Of a stretch of DNA of 64,000 nt, positions 36,851-47,527 are shown piece after piece (the stretch's first letter is position 1; each line of letters opens with the position of its first letter). The notes beneath the pieces were generated by a model. It did not search any database. It had not been told where the DNA came from and saw only the letters and a list, made by a program, of their open reading frames with translations. A program made the translations under genes and the position numbers. The DNA is from Paracoccaceae bacterium. Its GTDB lineage: Bacteria; Pseudomonadota; Alphaproteobacteria; Rhodobacterales; Rhodobacteraceae. The DNA is taken from the NCBI GenBank assembly GCA_024742405.1, contig JANSYP010000001.1, positions 1,798,001 to 1,862,000 on the forward strand, in the 5' to 3' direction.

Positions 36851-38104
36851 TCAATGCGCCACCCCCGCGGCGACGCTTTCGTCTACGAACCGGCCTTCGC
36901 GGAAACGGTCGAGCCCGAAGGCGTCGGCCAGCGGCGAGCCTCCCTTGGCCATCAGTTCCGCCATCGCCCAGCCGGAGCCCGGAATGGCCTTGAACCCGCC
37001 GGTGCCCCAGCCGCAATTGATGTAGCAGTTGCCCAAGGGCGTCCTGGAGATGATCGGCGAGCGATCGCCCGTCATGTCAACGATCCCGCCCCACTGGCGC
37101 AGCATCTTCAGCCGCGAGAGCATCGGGAAGGTCTCGATCAGCGCGCGCACGGTTTCCTCGATATGCTGGAAGCTGCCCCGCTGGGTGTAGTTGTTGTAAC
37201 CGTCAGCCCCACCGCCGATGACCATCTCGCCCTTGTCGGATTGGCTCATGTAGCCGTGCACCGTGTTGGCCATGATCACGACATCCATGCAGGGCTTGAT
37301 CGGTTCGCTGACCAGCGCCTGAAGCGCGACGCTCTCGATCGGCAGCCGAAATCCCGCCATCTCGGCCAGCACGCCGGAATGACCGGCCACCACGAGCCCG
37401 AGCCGGTCGCAATCCACCGGGCCCTTTGACGTCTCCAGCCCCATGACCTGACCGTTGGAGCTGCGGATGCCCGTGACCTCGCATTGCTGGATCACGTCCA
37501 TGCCCATGTCGGAACAGGCCCGCGCATAGCCCCAGGCGACGGCATCATGCCGCGCGGTGCCGCCGCGGGCCTGCCAGAGCCCGCCCAGGACCGGATAGCG
37601 GGGCCCTTCGATATTGATGATCGGGCAAAGCTCTTTCACCCGCTCCGGGCCGATCCATTCGGTGGTGACGCCCTGCAGCGCGTTGGCATGGGCCGTGCGC
37701 CGGTAGCCGCGGACCTCGTGGTGGGTCTGGGCCAGCATGATCACACCGCGGGGGGAGAACATGACGTTGTAGTTCAGGTCCTGGCTCATCGTCTCGTAGA
37801 GCGAGCGGGCCTTTTCATAGATCGCCGCCGACGGGTCCTGCAGATAGTTCGAGCGGATGATCGTCGTGTTGCGCCCCGTGTTGCCGCCGCCGAGCCAGCC
37901 CTTTTCGAGGATCGCCACGTTTCGCAGCCCGTGGTTGCGGCCGAGGTAATAGGCCGTGGCCAGCCCATGTCCGCCGGCGCCGACGATGATGGCATCGTAT
38001 TTCGGTTTGAGCGGGCGATCCTCCCAAGTGCGCTGCCAGCCTTCATGGTGGCGGAACGCCTCGCGGGCGATGGCAAAGGCGGAGTTGCGACGGCGAAACT
38101 TCAT
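36851..38104 (-). CDS. soxB: Sarcosine oxidase subunit beta
   Basis: Flavoprotein subunit that oxidises sarcosine. The 417-residue protein has the FAD-binding DAIIVGAGGHGLATAYYLGR at residues 37-56, a GNTGRNTTIIRSNYL segment, and His186 in ARHDAVAWGYARA, the likely covalent flavin attachment site by analogy to the Corynebacterium enzyme. The C-terminal GDRSPIISRTPLGNCYINCGWGTGGFKAIPGSG closes the flavin pocket. The ATG at 38104 gives the family start MKFRRRN. First gene of the operon. Confidence 0.95.
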   Translation of the reverse strand: MKFRRRNSAFAIAREAFRHHEGWQRTWEDRPLKPKYDAIIVGAGGHGLATAYYLGRNHGLRNVAILEKGWLGGGNTGRNTTIIRSNYLQDPSAAIYEKARSLYETMSQDLNYNVMFSPRGVIMLAQTHHEVRGYRRTAHANALQGVTTEWIGPERVKELCPIINIEGPRYPVLGGLWQARGGTARHDAVAWGYARACSDMGMDVIQQCEVTGIRSSNGQVMGLETSKGPVDCDRLGLVVAGHSGVLAEMAGFRLPIESVALQALVSEPIKPCMDVVIMANTVHGYMSQSDKGEMVIGGGADGYNNYTQRGSFQHIEETVRALIETFPMLSRLKMLRQWGGIVDMTGDRSPIISRTPLGNCYINCGWGTGGFKAIPGSGWAMAELMAKGGSPLADAFGLDRFREGRFVDESVAAGVAH

Positions 38105-38325
38105 CGGCGGGCCTTTTTCGGCGGGATCCTCAAAGCGGGGGAGGATGCGGGTGTTGGTGCCGCAAACCGCTGCGGGCCGCGGGCCCAAATGCGACATCCC
38201 GGCCAGATTACACGACGCGCGCGCCGCAACCAGCCCCCGGGGCGGGTCCGACAGGGTCTTTTTCGCGCACCTCTTTTTCGCGCGCCGGGGTTTTTTCCAC
38301 CGCCTTGCCCGTTTATGTGACGCTA

Positions 38326-39582
38326 ATGGAATTTTGGCTGATCACAGGTGCGCTCGCAATCGTGGTGCTGGCGCTGCTTCTTGCGCCGCTTCTGCGCGAG
38401 CGCCGTGCCCGCACGGACGATCCCGCCGCCTATGACCTTGCGGTCTATCGCGACCAGCTCGCCGAAGTCGAGCGCGACCTTGCCCGCGGGGTGATTGCCG
38501 AAGACGTCGCCATCCGCACAAGGCTGGAAGTGTCGCGGCGCATCCTGGAGGCCGACAGGGCGGCGGGTCATGTGAGCCATGGCCAGGCGCCGCGCGGGCT
38601 GACCGTGGCCATGATCGGTGTGACAGCGGTGTTGATGGTCGGGGGCAGCTTCGCGCTCTACGACTATCTCGGCGCGCCGGGCTATGGCGATCTGCCGTTG
38701 CAGACCCGGCTCGACGCGGCCGAAACCCTGCGCCAGAACCGACCCGATCAGGCCACCGCCGAGGCCAGTGCCGCGGGCCGTCTGCCGCCGCCCGCCGTGC
38801 CGGACGCGCAGTATGGCGAGCTGATGGACCAGCTGCGCGAGGCCGTGGCCGAACGTCAGGACGATCTGCGGGGGTTCGAGCTGCTGGCCCAGAACGAGGC
38901 GTCGCTGGGCAATTTCGCGGCCGCCCATGCCGCCAAGGCGCGGGTGATCGCGCTCAAGGGGGCGGATGCGACCGCCAACGACTATGCCGACCTCACCGAC
39001 ATGCTGGTGCTCGCCGCGGCGGGCTATGTCTCGCCCGAGGCCGAGACCGCGCTCTCCGAGGCGCTGGCGCGCGACCCGTCGAACGGGGCGGCGCGGTATT
39101 ACCAGGGGCTGATGTTCCTGCAGACCGGCCGGCCCGACATCGCCTTTGGCGTCTGGCGCCGACTGCTGGAGAGCAGCGCCGCGGACGCGCCCTGGGTGCC
39201 GGCGCTCCGCGCCCAGATCGAGGATGCGGCCTTCCGCGCCGGACAGACCTACGACCTGCCCCCCCTTGGCGCCGCGCCGGTTGCGCCGGCGGTACCGATG
39301 CTGCCCGGTCCCGACCAGGGCCAGATCGAGGCCGCGGGGGAGATGTCGCTCGAGGAGCGCATGGCGATGATCGAGGGGATGGTCGAGGGCCTGTCGGAGC
39401 GTCTCGCCACCGAAGGCGGCACGCCGGACGAATGGGGCCGGCTGGTCACCGCGCTACGCGTGATGGGCCAGTCGGACCGTGCCTATGCGATCTGGCAGGA
39501 GGCGCTCCAGGTCTTTGCGGAAAACCCTGGCGCGCTCGACACGATCAACCGGGCGGCGGAGCAGGCCGGGTTCTCGCCGTGA
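38326..39582 (+). CDS. ccmI: Cytochrome c biogenesis factor CcmI
   Basis: Holds apocytochrome c for heme attachment in the periplasm. The 418-residue protein has an N-terminal helix ([21 protein letters not shown]), a charged cytoplasmic-loop region ([22 protein letters not shown]...), a second helix ([19 protein letters not shown]), and a TPR-rich periplasmic domain from about residue 160 with [21 protein letters not shown]. It overlaps ruvX by 4 bp (GTGA). The rest of the ccm cluster is not in the window. Confidence 0.93.
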   Translation: MEFWLITGALAIVVLALLLAPLLRERRARTDDPAAYDLAVYRDQLAEVERDLARGVIAEDVAIRTRLEVSRRILEADRAAGHVSHGQAPRGLTVAMIGVTAVLMVGGSFALYDYLGAPGYGDLPLQTRLDAAETLRQNRPDQATAEASAAGRLPPPAVPDAQYGELMDQLREAVAERQDDLRGFELLAQNEASLGNFAAAHAAKARVIALKGADATANDYADLTDMLVLAAAGYVSPEAETALSEALARDPSNGAARYYQGLMFLQTGRPDIAFGVWRRLLESSAADAPWVPALRAQIEDAAFRAGQTYDLPPLGAAPVAPAVPMLPGPDQGQIEAAGEMSLEERMAMIEGMVEGLSERLATEGGTPDEWGRLVTALRVMGQSDRAYAIWQEALQVFAENPGALDTINRAAEQAGFSP

Positions 39583-40082
39583 CGGCGGCGCCGGCTGTGC
39601 AGGGGCAGATCCTCGATCCGTTCGAAGCGTTCGCCGGGGTCCTGCCGCGTCACGGCGCGCTGGCCGGGCTCGATTTCGGGTCCAAGACCATCGGCGTTGC
39701 GATCTCCGACAGTCTGCGGACCGTGGCCACGCCGCGTGAAACCGTCCGGCGCAAAAAGTTTTCCTCGGATTCAGAACGGCTTATGGCGCTCTTTTCAGGC
39801 GCGTCGGTCACTGGCATCGTGCTCGGCCTGCCGCGCAACATGGACGGCTCCGAAGGGCCGCGCTGCCAGTCCACACGGGCCTTTGCCCGCAATCTGGCGG
39901 CGGTTCTGGCACTGCCCATCGGGTTCTGGGACGAGCGTTTGTCGACGGTGGCGGCCGAGCGGGCGCTGCTGGAGGCAGACACCTCACGCGCGCGTCGGGC
40001 CGAAGTGATTGACCATGTCGCGGCGAGCTATATCTTGCAGGGAGCCTTGGACAGGCTACGGCATCTTGGGGACCAACTATGA
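39579..40082 (+). CDS. ruvX: Putative Holliday junction resolvase RuvX/YqgF
   Basis: A 167-residue YqgF/RuvX protein: RNase H-like fold with [17 protein letters not shown] near residue 29, [19 protein letters not shown] with the acidic-loop motif, and [10 protein letters not shown]. The catalytic Asp residues (DFGSK, DERLST) are present. The start is GTG in a GTGA overlap with ccmI; the first 27 residues are a non-conserved extension. Role in 16S rRNA maturation or recombination is known for the family. It overlaps DUF1289 by ATGA. Confidence 0.93.
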   Translation: MTAAPAVQGQILDPFEAFAGVLPRHGALAGLDFGSKTIGVAISDSLRTVATPRETVRRKKFSSDSERLMALFSGASVTGIVLGLPRNMDGSEGPRCQSTRAFARNLAAVLALPIGFWDERLSTVAAERALLEADTSRARRAEVIDHVAASYILQGALDRLRHLGDQL

Positions 40083-40312
40083 GTGACGAGGTTTGGAAAC
40101 GCGACGAGGTCGCCTCGCCTTGCGTACAGATCTGCGTGATCCACCCCGAGACGCGGCTGTGCACGGGCTGCGCGCGTTCCATGGACGAAATCGCCGCCTG
40201 GAGCAGCATGAGCGCAGAGACCCGCCAGGCCGTGATGGCTGAACTGCCCACGCGCAGTGCCGCCCCGACCCTGCGGCGCGGGGGCCGTGCGGCCCGCCTG
40301 AAGCGCGCGTAA
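40079..40312 (+). CDS. DUF1289 Cys-rich protein
   Basis: A 77-residue protein with the DUF1289 motif: [25 protein letters not shown]. The four Cys suggest a metal or Fe-S site. The start lies in an ATGA overlap with ruvX, and the C terminus is a basic tail ([12 protein letters not shown]). Widespread in proteobacteria, with no established function. Its linkage to ccmI and ruvX looks like an operon of convenience. Confidence 0.9.
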   Translation: MSDEVWKRDEVASPCVQICVIHPETRLCTGCARSMDEIAAWSSMSAETRQAVMAELPTRSAAPTLRRGGRAARLKRA

Positions 40313-40329
40313 ACCGCTCGGCAAGAAAC

Positions 40330-40359
40330 GTACGAAACGTCCAAACGAACGTTTTGTAC
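40330..40359. promoter_or_regulatory. Inverted repeat upstream of the OmpA-family gene
   Basis: GTACGAAACGT (40330-40340) and ACGTTTTGTAC (40349-40359) are inverted copies with one mismatch over 11 bases and an 8-base spacer, A/T-rich against its flanks. It lies 17 bp after DUF1289 and 130 bp before the OmpA gene. No U-run follows, so it looks like an operator. Candidate binding factor unknown. Confidence 0.5.
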
Positions 40360-40490
40360 AGGTATGTTCCCGATTTGATCCGGACGCGAGGCACCGGGCT
40401 GCGGCGCTTGTTTTTGCGCGCCTCTGCGGCTTAGGGTGAACGCCACGTGCCGGATACCTCCGGCGATAGAGCTTGCCCGGAGGTGCCGGT

Positions 40491-41705
40491 ATGACACTCA
40501 GGCCACTCGCCATCCTCGCGCTTCTGGGACTCCTGCCCTTTGGTGCGGCGCTGGCCCAGGACAGCCCGGCGCCGCCGGATCTGATGTCCTTTGCCCAGGG
40601 CGTTCTACCGGTCGCGGTTAGCACCGGCGAGGCCGATCTGCGCGTGACCCCGGTCCAGGCGATCGCGGCCATCGACGGCAATCCGGTGGGGTTCGTGATG
40701 ACGCCGAGGTTCGGCACGCCCGCGGATGCGGTGGAGATTACTTACGCCCTGCCCGCGCCCACCCGGTTCGAGCGGTTCGCGGTGCCCAATGTACTGGAGA
40801 CGCCGAGCCCGTCCCAGACCTTCTTTCGGGATATTCAGGTGTTGGGCTCCGCCACCTCCGCAGAGGGGCCGTTCGTGCCGCTCGCCTCCGGCGCGCTAAG
40901 CACCCACGAAGCCCGCGGCACGGTCACGGAGCTGACGCTGAGTGCCGCGCAGCCCGACGTGCTTTGGGTCAAGCTGCGGCTTTCGGACGGGGTCGATGTC
41001 CAGGTCGAGAAGACCTTTTTCGAGTTCTCCGAACTGATCGGCAATGGCACGCAACAGGCCGCCCCCCTGTCGGAGGGCTTCAGCGGGGTCTGGGACGGCC
41101 GCGGCGTAGATATCGAGCTGGCCCAGGAGGGCGCGTCGGTCACCGGGTGTTATGACGGGGAGAGTGCACTGGCCGGCACGGTCGACGGTAAGGTGTTGCG
41201 CGCGATGGGCGAGAACGCGGCCGGGATCCCGTCGCAGTTCATCCTGATCGCGGCGGAGGATGGCGGCTTGCGCGGGTTGCGGTCGACCAACGGCGCGCCG
41301 TTCAAGCCCTATGACGGGGAGGCGTCGGACGCAGCGCCGGTCTGTCTGGCGCCCGAGCCGGTGCTGCCGGGCTGCGGCGCGGTGCTGCACGGGATCGGGT
41401 TCGATTTCGACAGCGACGTGATCCGGGCGGAGTCCCAGCCGCTGCTCGCGGCCCTGTCCGAGGGGCTGAGCGGCGCGACGGGCGTCGAGATCATCGGGCA
41501 TTCCTCCAGCGAGGGCGCGGAGGACTATAACCGCGACCTGTCGCAGCGGCGGGCCGCGTCGGTCGTGGCGGCGCTGGTGGCGCTCGGGCTGGACGGCGCA
41601 CAGATCACGGCCACGGGCCGCGGTGAGGACGACCCCATCGCCAGCAACGATGACGAGGCCGGCCGGTCGATGAACCGGCGGGTGGAAGTCCGCTGTGGCG
41701 AGTAG
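40491..41705 (+). CDS. OmpA-family outer-membrane/periplasmic protein
   Basis: A 404-residue exported protein. Residues 1-21 are a signal peptide (TLRPLAILALLGLLPFGAALA). A mixed beta region of about 270 residues, containing two Cys in TGCYDG and PVCLAP, precedes an OmpA-like peptidoglycan-binding domain from about residue 305: IGFDFDSDVIRAESQPLL, HSSSEGAEDYNRDLSQRRAASV, and MNRRVEVRC. GGAGGTG precedes the ATG. N-terminal function unknown. It is a stand-alone gene. Confidence 0.9.
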   Translation: MTLRPLAILALLGLLPFGAALAQDSPAPPDLMSFAQGVLPVAVSTGEADLRVTPVQAIAAIDGNPVGFVMTPRFGTPADAVEITYALPAPTRFERFAVPNVLETPSPSQTFFRDIQVLGSATSAEGPFVPLASGALSTHEARGTVTELTLSAAQPDVLWVKLRLSDGVDVQVEKTFFEFSELIGNGTQQAAPLSEGFSGVWDGRGVDIELAQEGASVTGCYDGESALAGTVDGKVLRAMGENAAGIPSQFILIAAEDGGLRGLRSTNGAPFKPYDGEASDAAPVCLAPEPVLPGCGAVLHGIGFDFDSDVIRAESQPLLAALSEGLSGATGVEIIGHSSSEGAEDYNRDLSQRRAASVVAALVALGLDGAQITATGRGEDDPIASNDDEAGRSMNRRVEVRCGE

Positions 41706-41736
41706 TTCGCCCCGTTTTAGGCTGTTGAGGATAGTA

Positions 41737-42177
41737 CTAATCCAATGGTTGGGAAAACGTCTTTGGTCTAGGCCTTCCCAAAGGATCTAGCGTCCTAATA
41801 CGCTCGCCCAGATACCCAGAGTAAGCTCTCGACGATCTTCGCCCGCGCCGGTCTTCGATCGTTACGACAAATTGGCAAGCAATAGGATCGGCTATATATC
41901 GAACGACGAATGAGCGAAAGTCAGACGCATTAACACCATGTTTCTCACAAAACCTCGGAAACGCTTTTGCAAACATGACGATGGCACTCTTTAGGTTTCC
42001 ATCCACATCCTCGCCTTCCGCAGAGCCTTTCCGAAAATCTACAACTATCGACCCGCCATGACTCTTTGCAGCAACTTCAAATACATCAGTGGCGTAGTAC
42101 CCAATCACAAAGCTCGTTCCGCTTGCTAGCGACACGGCTAAATTGTGGGCTACCCCGTGTAGCTGTCTGTGTTTCAT
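41737..42177 (-). CDS. Hypothetical protein, A/T-richer orphan gene
   Basis: A 146-residue soluble protein of unknown function. It has no signal peptide, opens MKHRQLHGVAHNLAVSLASG, contains a repeated hydrophobic strand pattern (SIVVDF, FRSFVVRYIA, CQFVVTIED), and ends with a Pro/Arg-rich tail. The gene and its 3' flank are visibly richer in A/T than the surrounding DNA, suggesting acquisition. The ribosome site is weak. Convergent with the OmpA gene. It lies beside a cluster of REP-like palindromes. Confidence 0.55.
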   Translation of the reverse strand: MKHRQLHGVAHNLAVSLASGTSFVIGYYATDVFEVAAKSHGGSIVVDFRKGSAEGEDVDGNLKSAIVMFAKAFPRFCEKHGVNASDFRSFVVRYIADPIACQFVVTIEDRRGRRSSRAYSGYLGERIRTLDPLGRPRPKTFSQPLD

Positions 42178-42394
42178 TCTCTAATGGTCATGAGTTTCAG
42201 GTACACGCGGAATGCTCTTTCACTCTAATTGGTGCTTCTTGAGTTAAAAGCGCAAGTTTAGTTTTTCGACGTCTGTTCTGTGTGGACGCCATCTCAAAAA
42301 CAGGTTTTCCATCGCCATACCGAGGACCGAGTAGTCTATCCACCTGACAGTTCTCGGAAGCCAAAATATCCAGATGTTTCGCACGCTATTTCTG

Positions 42395-42643
42395 AAGCGG
42401 TCGGGGGACCGTTTGCCCAACGCAAGGGGGAGTTTCCGGGAAGCTTGCTGCCCCCGGAGCTTCCCGCGCGTTCAGCGCTGAAATCGGTCCACTGGACCGA
42501 TTTCCGGGCGCGCTAGGATCCGGTGCGTCCCGCGCGTTCGCAAGCGAAACGCCCCACCGGGGCGTTTCCGGGAAGCTTGCTGTTCCCGGCGCTCCGCGCG
42601 TGATTTCCGGAAACGGTCCCCCGGACCGTTTCAGTCTCGGAAA

Positions 42644-42647
<4 letters not shown>
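42395..42647. repeat. Cluster of REP-like palindromes
   Basis: At least six inverted repeats in about 250 bp. They include a loose one at 42395-42414, GGGAAGCT...AGCTTCCC at 42438-42465, a perfect AAATCGGTCCA/TGGACCGATTT at 42481-42503, GAAACGCCCC/GGGGCGTTTC at 42546-42568, GGGAA...TTCCC at 42570-42587, and GAAACGGTCC/GGACCGTTTC at 42610-42632. The last is nested within a 10-bp outer stem (42600-42609 with 42638-42647) that overlaps the folE2 stop. GAAGCTTGCTG and CGCGCGTTC recur between units. This is the pattern of REP/BIME-type elements. Confidence 0.8.
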
Positions 42648-43747
<1,100 letters not shown>

Positions 43748-44040
43748 GGGCGGTCCCCCTCCGGTAGCTCCGGTCGCAGGAGCCTATGTAGGGCCACCAC
43801 AACGCTTGCAAACGTCTGGTTAGCATACGCCGGAGCGTGGCGCGCGGATCACTTCGCGAACGTGATCGGCGCGGCGGTGGCCGTGAGCCGCTGTAACACT
43901 GTCCGCGTGGTCCCGGCGGTCGTGTGAGGCGCCTGTGCCGCCGCACCCCCGCGCGCTTTTCGCATCGACCGGCGGGCACATACTGACGCGGTGCGAAAAA
44001 CCGCTTCGCATCGGCAGACCGACGCCGTAGCCCTGTGGCC

Positions 44041-44811
44041 ATGACGACGAAGACCCCCATGCCCACCCTTGCCACAATCCGCCTGCGTTGCGCCGATCCG
44101 GCGGCCCAGAGCGCGTTTTATCGCGAGGTTCTGGGCATGCGCGCACGGGCCGATGGCACGGTCGGGTATGGCGAAGGGCAAGCGGGGCTTCTGTTCGAGC
44201 CGGCCCGCGCGCCCTACGCGCCCGCGCCTCGGGACCTATACTGGAAGATCGCGCTCTCGGTTCCCGATCTCGATCTGGCCTGCCGTCAGTTGCGCGCCCG
44301 CGGCGTCGAGGTTGGCACGCCGCATCAAGTGGGTGATATCGCCTATCTGGCGCATTTCCGGGATCCCGAAGGATTCACAGTCGAGCTGATCGACCATTGG
44401 TTCCAGGGCGACCGACCGGCGGACGCACGCGATACCGAACGGCTGGGCGGCGGGCCCTGCCTGAACCTGCTGACCCTGCGCGCGGCCGAGATCGCGCCGG
44501 TGGAGGCTGCGGTCGCGGCGATGGGCATGAACAGGCTGTCCATCGTGCCAGCCCCGACGCTTGGGTTCGACCTGCATTTCTACGCCTTCACCGACGAGGT
44601 GCCGCCGAACCCCGATCCCCGCGCCATCGAGAACCGGACCTGGGTGTACCGGAGGCCCTACACGGTGCTCGAGATTCAGCATCTCAAGGAGGCAGGTGGA
44701 CTCGCGCGGCCGGAACCGGGCGCCGGGGGCTATGCCGGGGCTTCGGTCCGCGGCCTGCCGCCCGGATCTCAGGGAGCACGGTTCGGGTTCGAGCCGGTAA
44801 GGCAGGCCTAG
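44041..44811 (+). CDS. VOC family protein with two VOC modules
   Basis: A 256-residue protein with two VOC (glyoxalase/dioxygenase) modules: TLATIRLRCADPAAQSAFYREVLGMRARADGT opening the first and CLNLLTLRAAEIAPVEAAVAAMGMNRLS the second. Likely metal residues include HFRDPEGFTVELIDHW. Starts at 44041 (ATG) or 44035 (GTG) or 44059 are equally possible; there is no strong ribosome site. The substrate is not known. Divergent from folE2. Confidence 0.8.
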   Translation: MTTKTPMPTLATIRLRCADPAAQSAFYREVLGMRARADGTVGYGEGQAGLLFEPARAPYAPAPRDLYWKIALSVPDLDLACRQLRARGVEVGTPHQVGDIAYLAHFRDPEGFTVELIDHWFQGDRPADARDTERLGGGPCLNLLTLRAAEIAPVEAAVAAMGMNRLSIVPAPTLGFDLHFYAFTDEVPPNPDPRAIENRTWVYRRPYTVLEIQHLKEAGGLARPEPGAGGYAGASVRGLPPGSQGARFGFEPVRQA

Positions 44812-45368
44812 GACCAGACGGGCACTTGCGTGGTGGGAAATGAGGCCCCGACGGCCCGGCAACGCCGCCCGCCGGCATGATCTGCCGTAAACCGCCGGTC
44901 GACCCGAACCATCCGCGCCAGCGGGAGCGGTGCAGGAGGGGCGCGCGCCACCAGGGCGCCGGGTCCCTGGCGGCGTCGCCCGCCTCTCGACGCGCAGACG
45001 TCTCGGGGGCGAGCAGCAAGGCGCACCGCACGACACCCGATGTGCCGATGCCCCGCCCCGGTCCATGCCGGGGCCGGGCATGGGCATATTGCTGCTGACG
45101 GCCGGTTCTTGCCGAGCCCGAGGGCACGAAAACGCAGGTTATCGCCGGTTCGGACGGCTGCCGATCTAGCGATTGAACCCTCTTGGACGCTGCTTTCAGT
45201 ATGTGGCCATCGGCATGATCCCCTTGAAACGGGACATGCCGCACACTGGCCCAATCACCACACCATTGGGGCTGCAGACCTGGCTGGATCGCGATCCGGC
45301 CGGACCAATCGCCGTGCTCCGATGCCACTGGAGCATGGGCAAAGACAGAACGTGAGGCACCAAACACC
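44812..45368. other. Intergenic region
   Basis: 557 bp without a convincing gene, GC-rich at its start and A/T-richer near the end. CGCCACCAGGG and CCCTGGCGGCG form an imperfect hairpin near 44955-44980 that could terminate the VOC gene. Open frames here have no signal peptide, ribosome site or protein-like composition. Confidence 0.4.
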
Positions 45369-46328
45369 ATGTCACAAGCAAATGACGCAGAACTCCTGAT
45401 GCTGGAATTCATCAACGAAGAACGAACGTCGCGCGGACTCGATCCGCTCACCATCAACAACAGGCTGAATGACGCCAGCGAGGATCACAGCCAATGGATG
45501 CTCGACACCGACACGTTCTCGCACAGGGGGCAGGATGGCAGCAGTTCGCGCGACCGGATCGAGGACGCGGGCTATGAGCTGGAGGGCAGTTGGCGCACCG
45601 CGGAAAACATCGGCTGGCAGAGCGAACGCGGCGCCCCGGGCATCGCGGACGATGTGCGCGATATCCACGAGAGCCTGATGGCCAGTCCCGGCCACCGTGC
45701 GAATTTGCTCAATCCCGAGCTGGAAGACATTGGCATCGGGGTCGAGGTCGGGGATTTCCAGGGCTTCGAGGCGGTGATGATCACCCAGAACTTCGGAAGC
45801 TCGGACGCCGAGAACGAAGCCCCCGCGCCGGCAGGAGCGCCCGACATGCCGGTCGCTGAGGCGACCCCGCCGGTCGACCCGGAGCCGACCGTCACTCCCG
45901 TGGAGCCCGCGCCGCCTGTCGTTGCGGAGGTGCCGGAGGAGCCCGCGCCGCCTGTCGTTGCGGAGACGCCGGAGGAGCCCACGCCTGAGCCCTTCGATCT
46001 TGCAGGTTTTCTGGAGGGTTTCTTCGGTATTCGCAGCCGTCAGGAGCAGGTGCCGCCGGCGCCGGCCGAACCGGAGAGTTCCCCGCCGCCGACGGAGCCT
46101 GCGCGTGCCTTCGACGATGTCTTCGAGTTTACGGCATTCGCCGACGACCGAACCTTCGGCGGGTCGGATGCGTTCGATTTGGAGATCGTTTCGGACTTCG
46201 AGGGCACCATCACGCGGAACGGGGAGACGGTGACGACAGATGACCGCGCCGAGTTTGACCAGATGGCCGCGGACCTGATCGCCGCATTCAGCGACCTGTC
46301 CTGTGGCGCGGATCTGCAGTTCGTCTAG
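45369..46328 (+). CDS. CAP-domain (SCP/PR-1) protein
   Basis: A 319-residue protein with an N-terminal CAP domain (residues 8-145): MLEFINEERTSRGLDPLTINNRLNDASEDHSQWMLDTDTFSHRG, the WRTAENIGWQ segment, and SPGHRANLLNPELEDIGIGVEV, the family's second signature. Then comes a Pro/Glu-rich linker (residues 150-225) with a near repeat APPVVAEVPEEP / APPVVAETPEEP, and a C-terminal acidic domain without motif. No signal peptide is evident, so export, if any, is by another route such as type I secretion (inference). GAGG precedes the ATG. Confidence 0.88.
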   Translation: MSQANDAELLMLEFINEERTSRGLDPLTINNRLNDASEDHSQWMLDTDTFSHRGQDGSSSRDRIEDAGYELEGSWRTAENIGWQSERGAPGIADDVRDIHESLMASPGHRANLLNPELEDIGIGVEVGDFQGFEAVMITQNFGSSDAENEAPAPAGAPDMPVAEATPPVDPEPTVTPVEPAPPVVAEVPEEPAPPVVAETPEEPTPEPFDLAGFLEGFFGIRSRQEQVPPAPAEPESSPPPTEPARAFDDVFEFTAFADDRTFGGSDAFDLEIVSDFEGTITRNGETVTTDDRAEFDQMAADLIAAFSDLSCGADLQFV

Positions 46329-46344
46329 GACATCTCTCAATTGA

Positions 46345-46380
46345 CCGGGCGGGGCGGTTCGCCAAGCAGGCTCCGCCCGG
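46345..46380 (+). terminator. Hairpin terminator after the CAP gene
   Basis: CCGGGCGG (46345-46352) pairs with CCGCCCGG (46373-46380), with an inner GGCG/CGCC pairing in the loop, then CTTCATT. It follows the CAP gene stop by 16 bp. Confidence 0.65.
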
Positions 46381-46789
46381 CTTCATTGCATGACCAACGG
46401 TTGGCCCCGCGCGGCGCTCCGGCCGTCGCGCGGATGACAATGACCGAACGGGCGCTGGTCGACGTGAAGGGCACGCAGCGGTGTTGGCCTCATGCCTGCA
46501 TCGCTCGCGCAGGCTCCCGAAACTCTGTGTGGACGAGACCCACGGATCCGAGGTTGGATATCCGCAGACTGAAACGCCGCAAACCTGTCCCCGGCGATGG
46601 GGGCTCTACATGCGCCTCACCTGATCCCGCAGGCCGGCGCACGGGGTTCGGCGCGTCTTTGGGGCCCCGGGCATCCTCCGCGCGGACGGTTTCCGACAAG
46701 CAGCACTGGGTGGCAGATCGCGGCGGGTCGGAGCGCAGGATGGGACCCGATGGGTGCGTCAGATCCGGCGCAAAGCTGCACGGATCGCG
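46381..46789. other. Intergenic region
   Basis: About 400 bp between the CAP gene terminator and the amidotransferase gene. No conserved frame, repeat or RNA was recognised. Confidence 0.4.
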
Positions 46790-47527
46790 TCAGCCGTACC
46801 GCGCGACGAAGCGGCGGAGGACCTCGGGCGGGACGCTCACGCGCTCCTTGCGGCAGGCCTCGGACAGCGCGTCGGCCTGTTCGGGCGGGAAATAGCCCTT
46901 GTCGCGGTAGATCCGGATGCGCGTGACGAAGCTTTCGCCGGTGGCCTCGGGGTGGAACTGCGTGGCGTAGACATTTGATTTATAACGGATCATCTGCACC
47001 GGGCACGGGGCGGAGGTGACCAGCGAAACCGCGCCGGGCGGCAGTTCCTCCACCGCTTCCTTGTGGCCGACGAGGGCGCGGAAGGTCTCGGGCTGGCCGG
47101 CCAGAAGCGGGTCGGCGCGGCCGGCCTCCGTCAGTGCGCAATCGACACCGCCCACGGGTTCGCCGTAGCGGCCCTGCCCCATGCGCCCGCCGAGATGGGC
47201 GGTGAGCACGCCCAGCCCGTAGCAGCAGCCCATGAAAGGCAGATCGTCCTTGCAGATCTGGGGCATGAGCGCGAGGGCGGCGGCCTCGACACGGGCCTCA
47301 ATGTGGGACTTCGCCTCGGGCGGGTCGCTGACGCAGCCCGGCCCGCCACCGGTGATGATGCCGGCGAGCGTGGCGAGGTCGAGCCCCTCGGGCACCGGAT
47401 CCTGATCGAGCCGCACGCGGATCACGCGGTCTGCGCTCAGACCGCCGCGTGCAAGGATATCGGCAAACTCCTCGTCGGCGGCCTCATCCTCGGGCCGCAA
47501 TTGCAGGATCAGGAAGGGCCGGGTCAC
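46790..47527 (-). CDS. Class I glutamine amidotransferase-like protein
   Basis: A 245-residue GATase1-fold protein. The catalytic Cys is in MGCCYGLGVL (about residue 100) and the His/Glu pair in QFHPEATGESF (about residue 192), so the triad is intact. It resembles GMP synthase-type amidotransferases lacking the synthetase domain; the acceptor enzyme is unknown. The start is GTG at 47527 in a GTGA overlap with metZ, so its translation is coupled and it probably lies under the same SAM-II control. A sulfur-related role is inferred from this. Confidence 0.9.
   Translation of the reverse strand: MTRPFLILQLRPEDEAADEEFADILARGGLSADRVIRVRLDQDPVPEGLDLATLAGIITGGGPGCVSDPPEAKSHIEARVEAAALALMPQICKDDLPFMGCCYGLGVLTAHLGGRMGQGRYGEPVGGVDCALTEAGRADPLLAGQPETFRALVGHKEAVEELPPGAVSLVTSAPCPVQMIRYKSNVYATQFHPEATGESFVTRIRIYRDKGYFPPEQADALSEACRKERVSVPPEVLRRFVARYG

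Noticed and set aside
43748-44040. Zur box before folE2
   Set aside because: FolE2 is often Zur-controlled, but no A/T-rich palindrome of that type is present between folE2 and the VOC gene.
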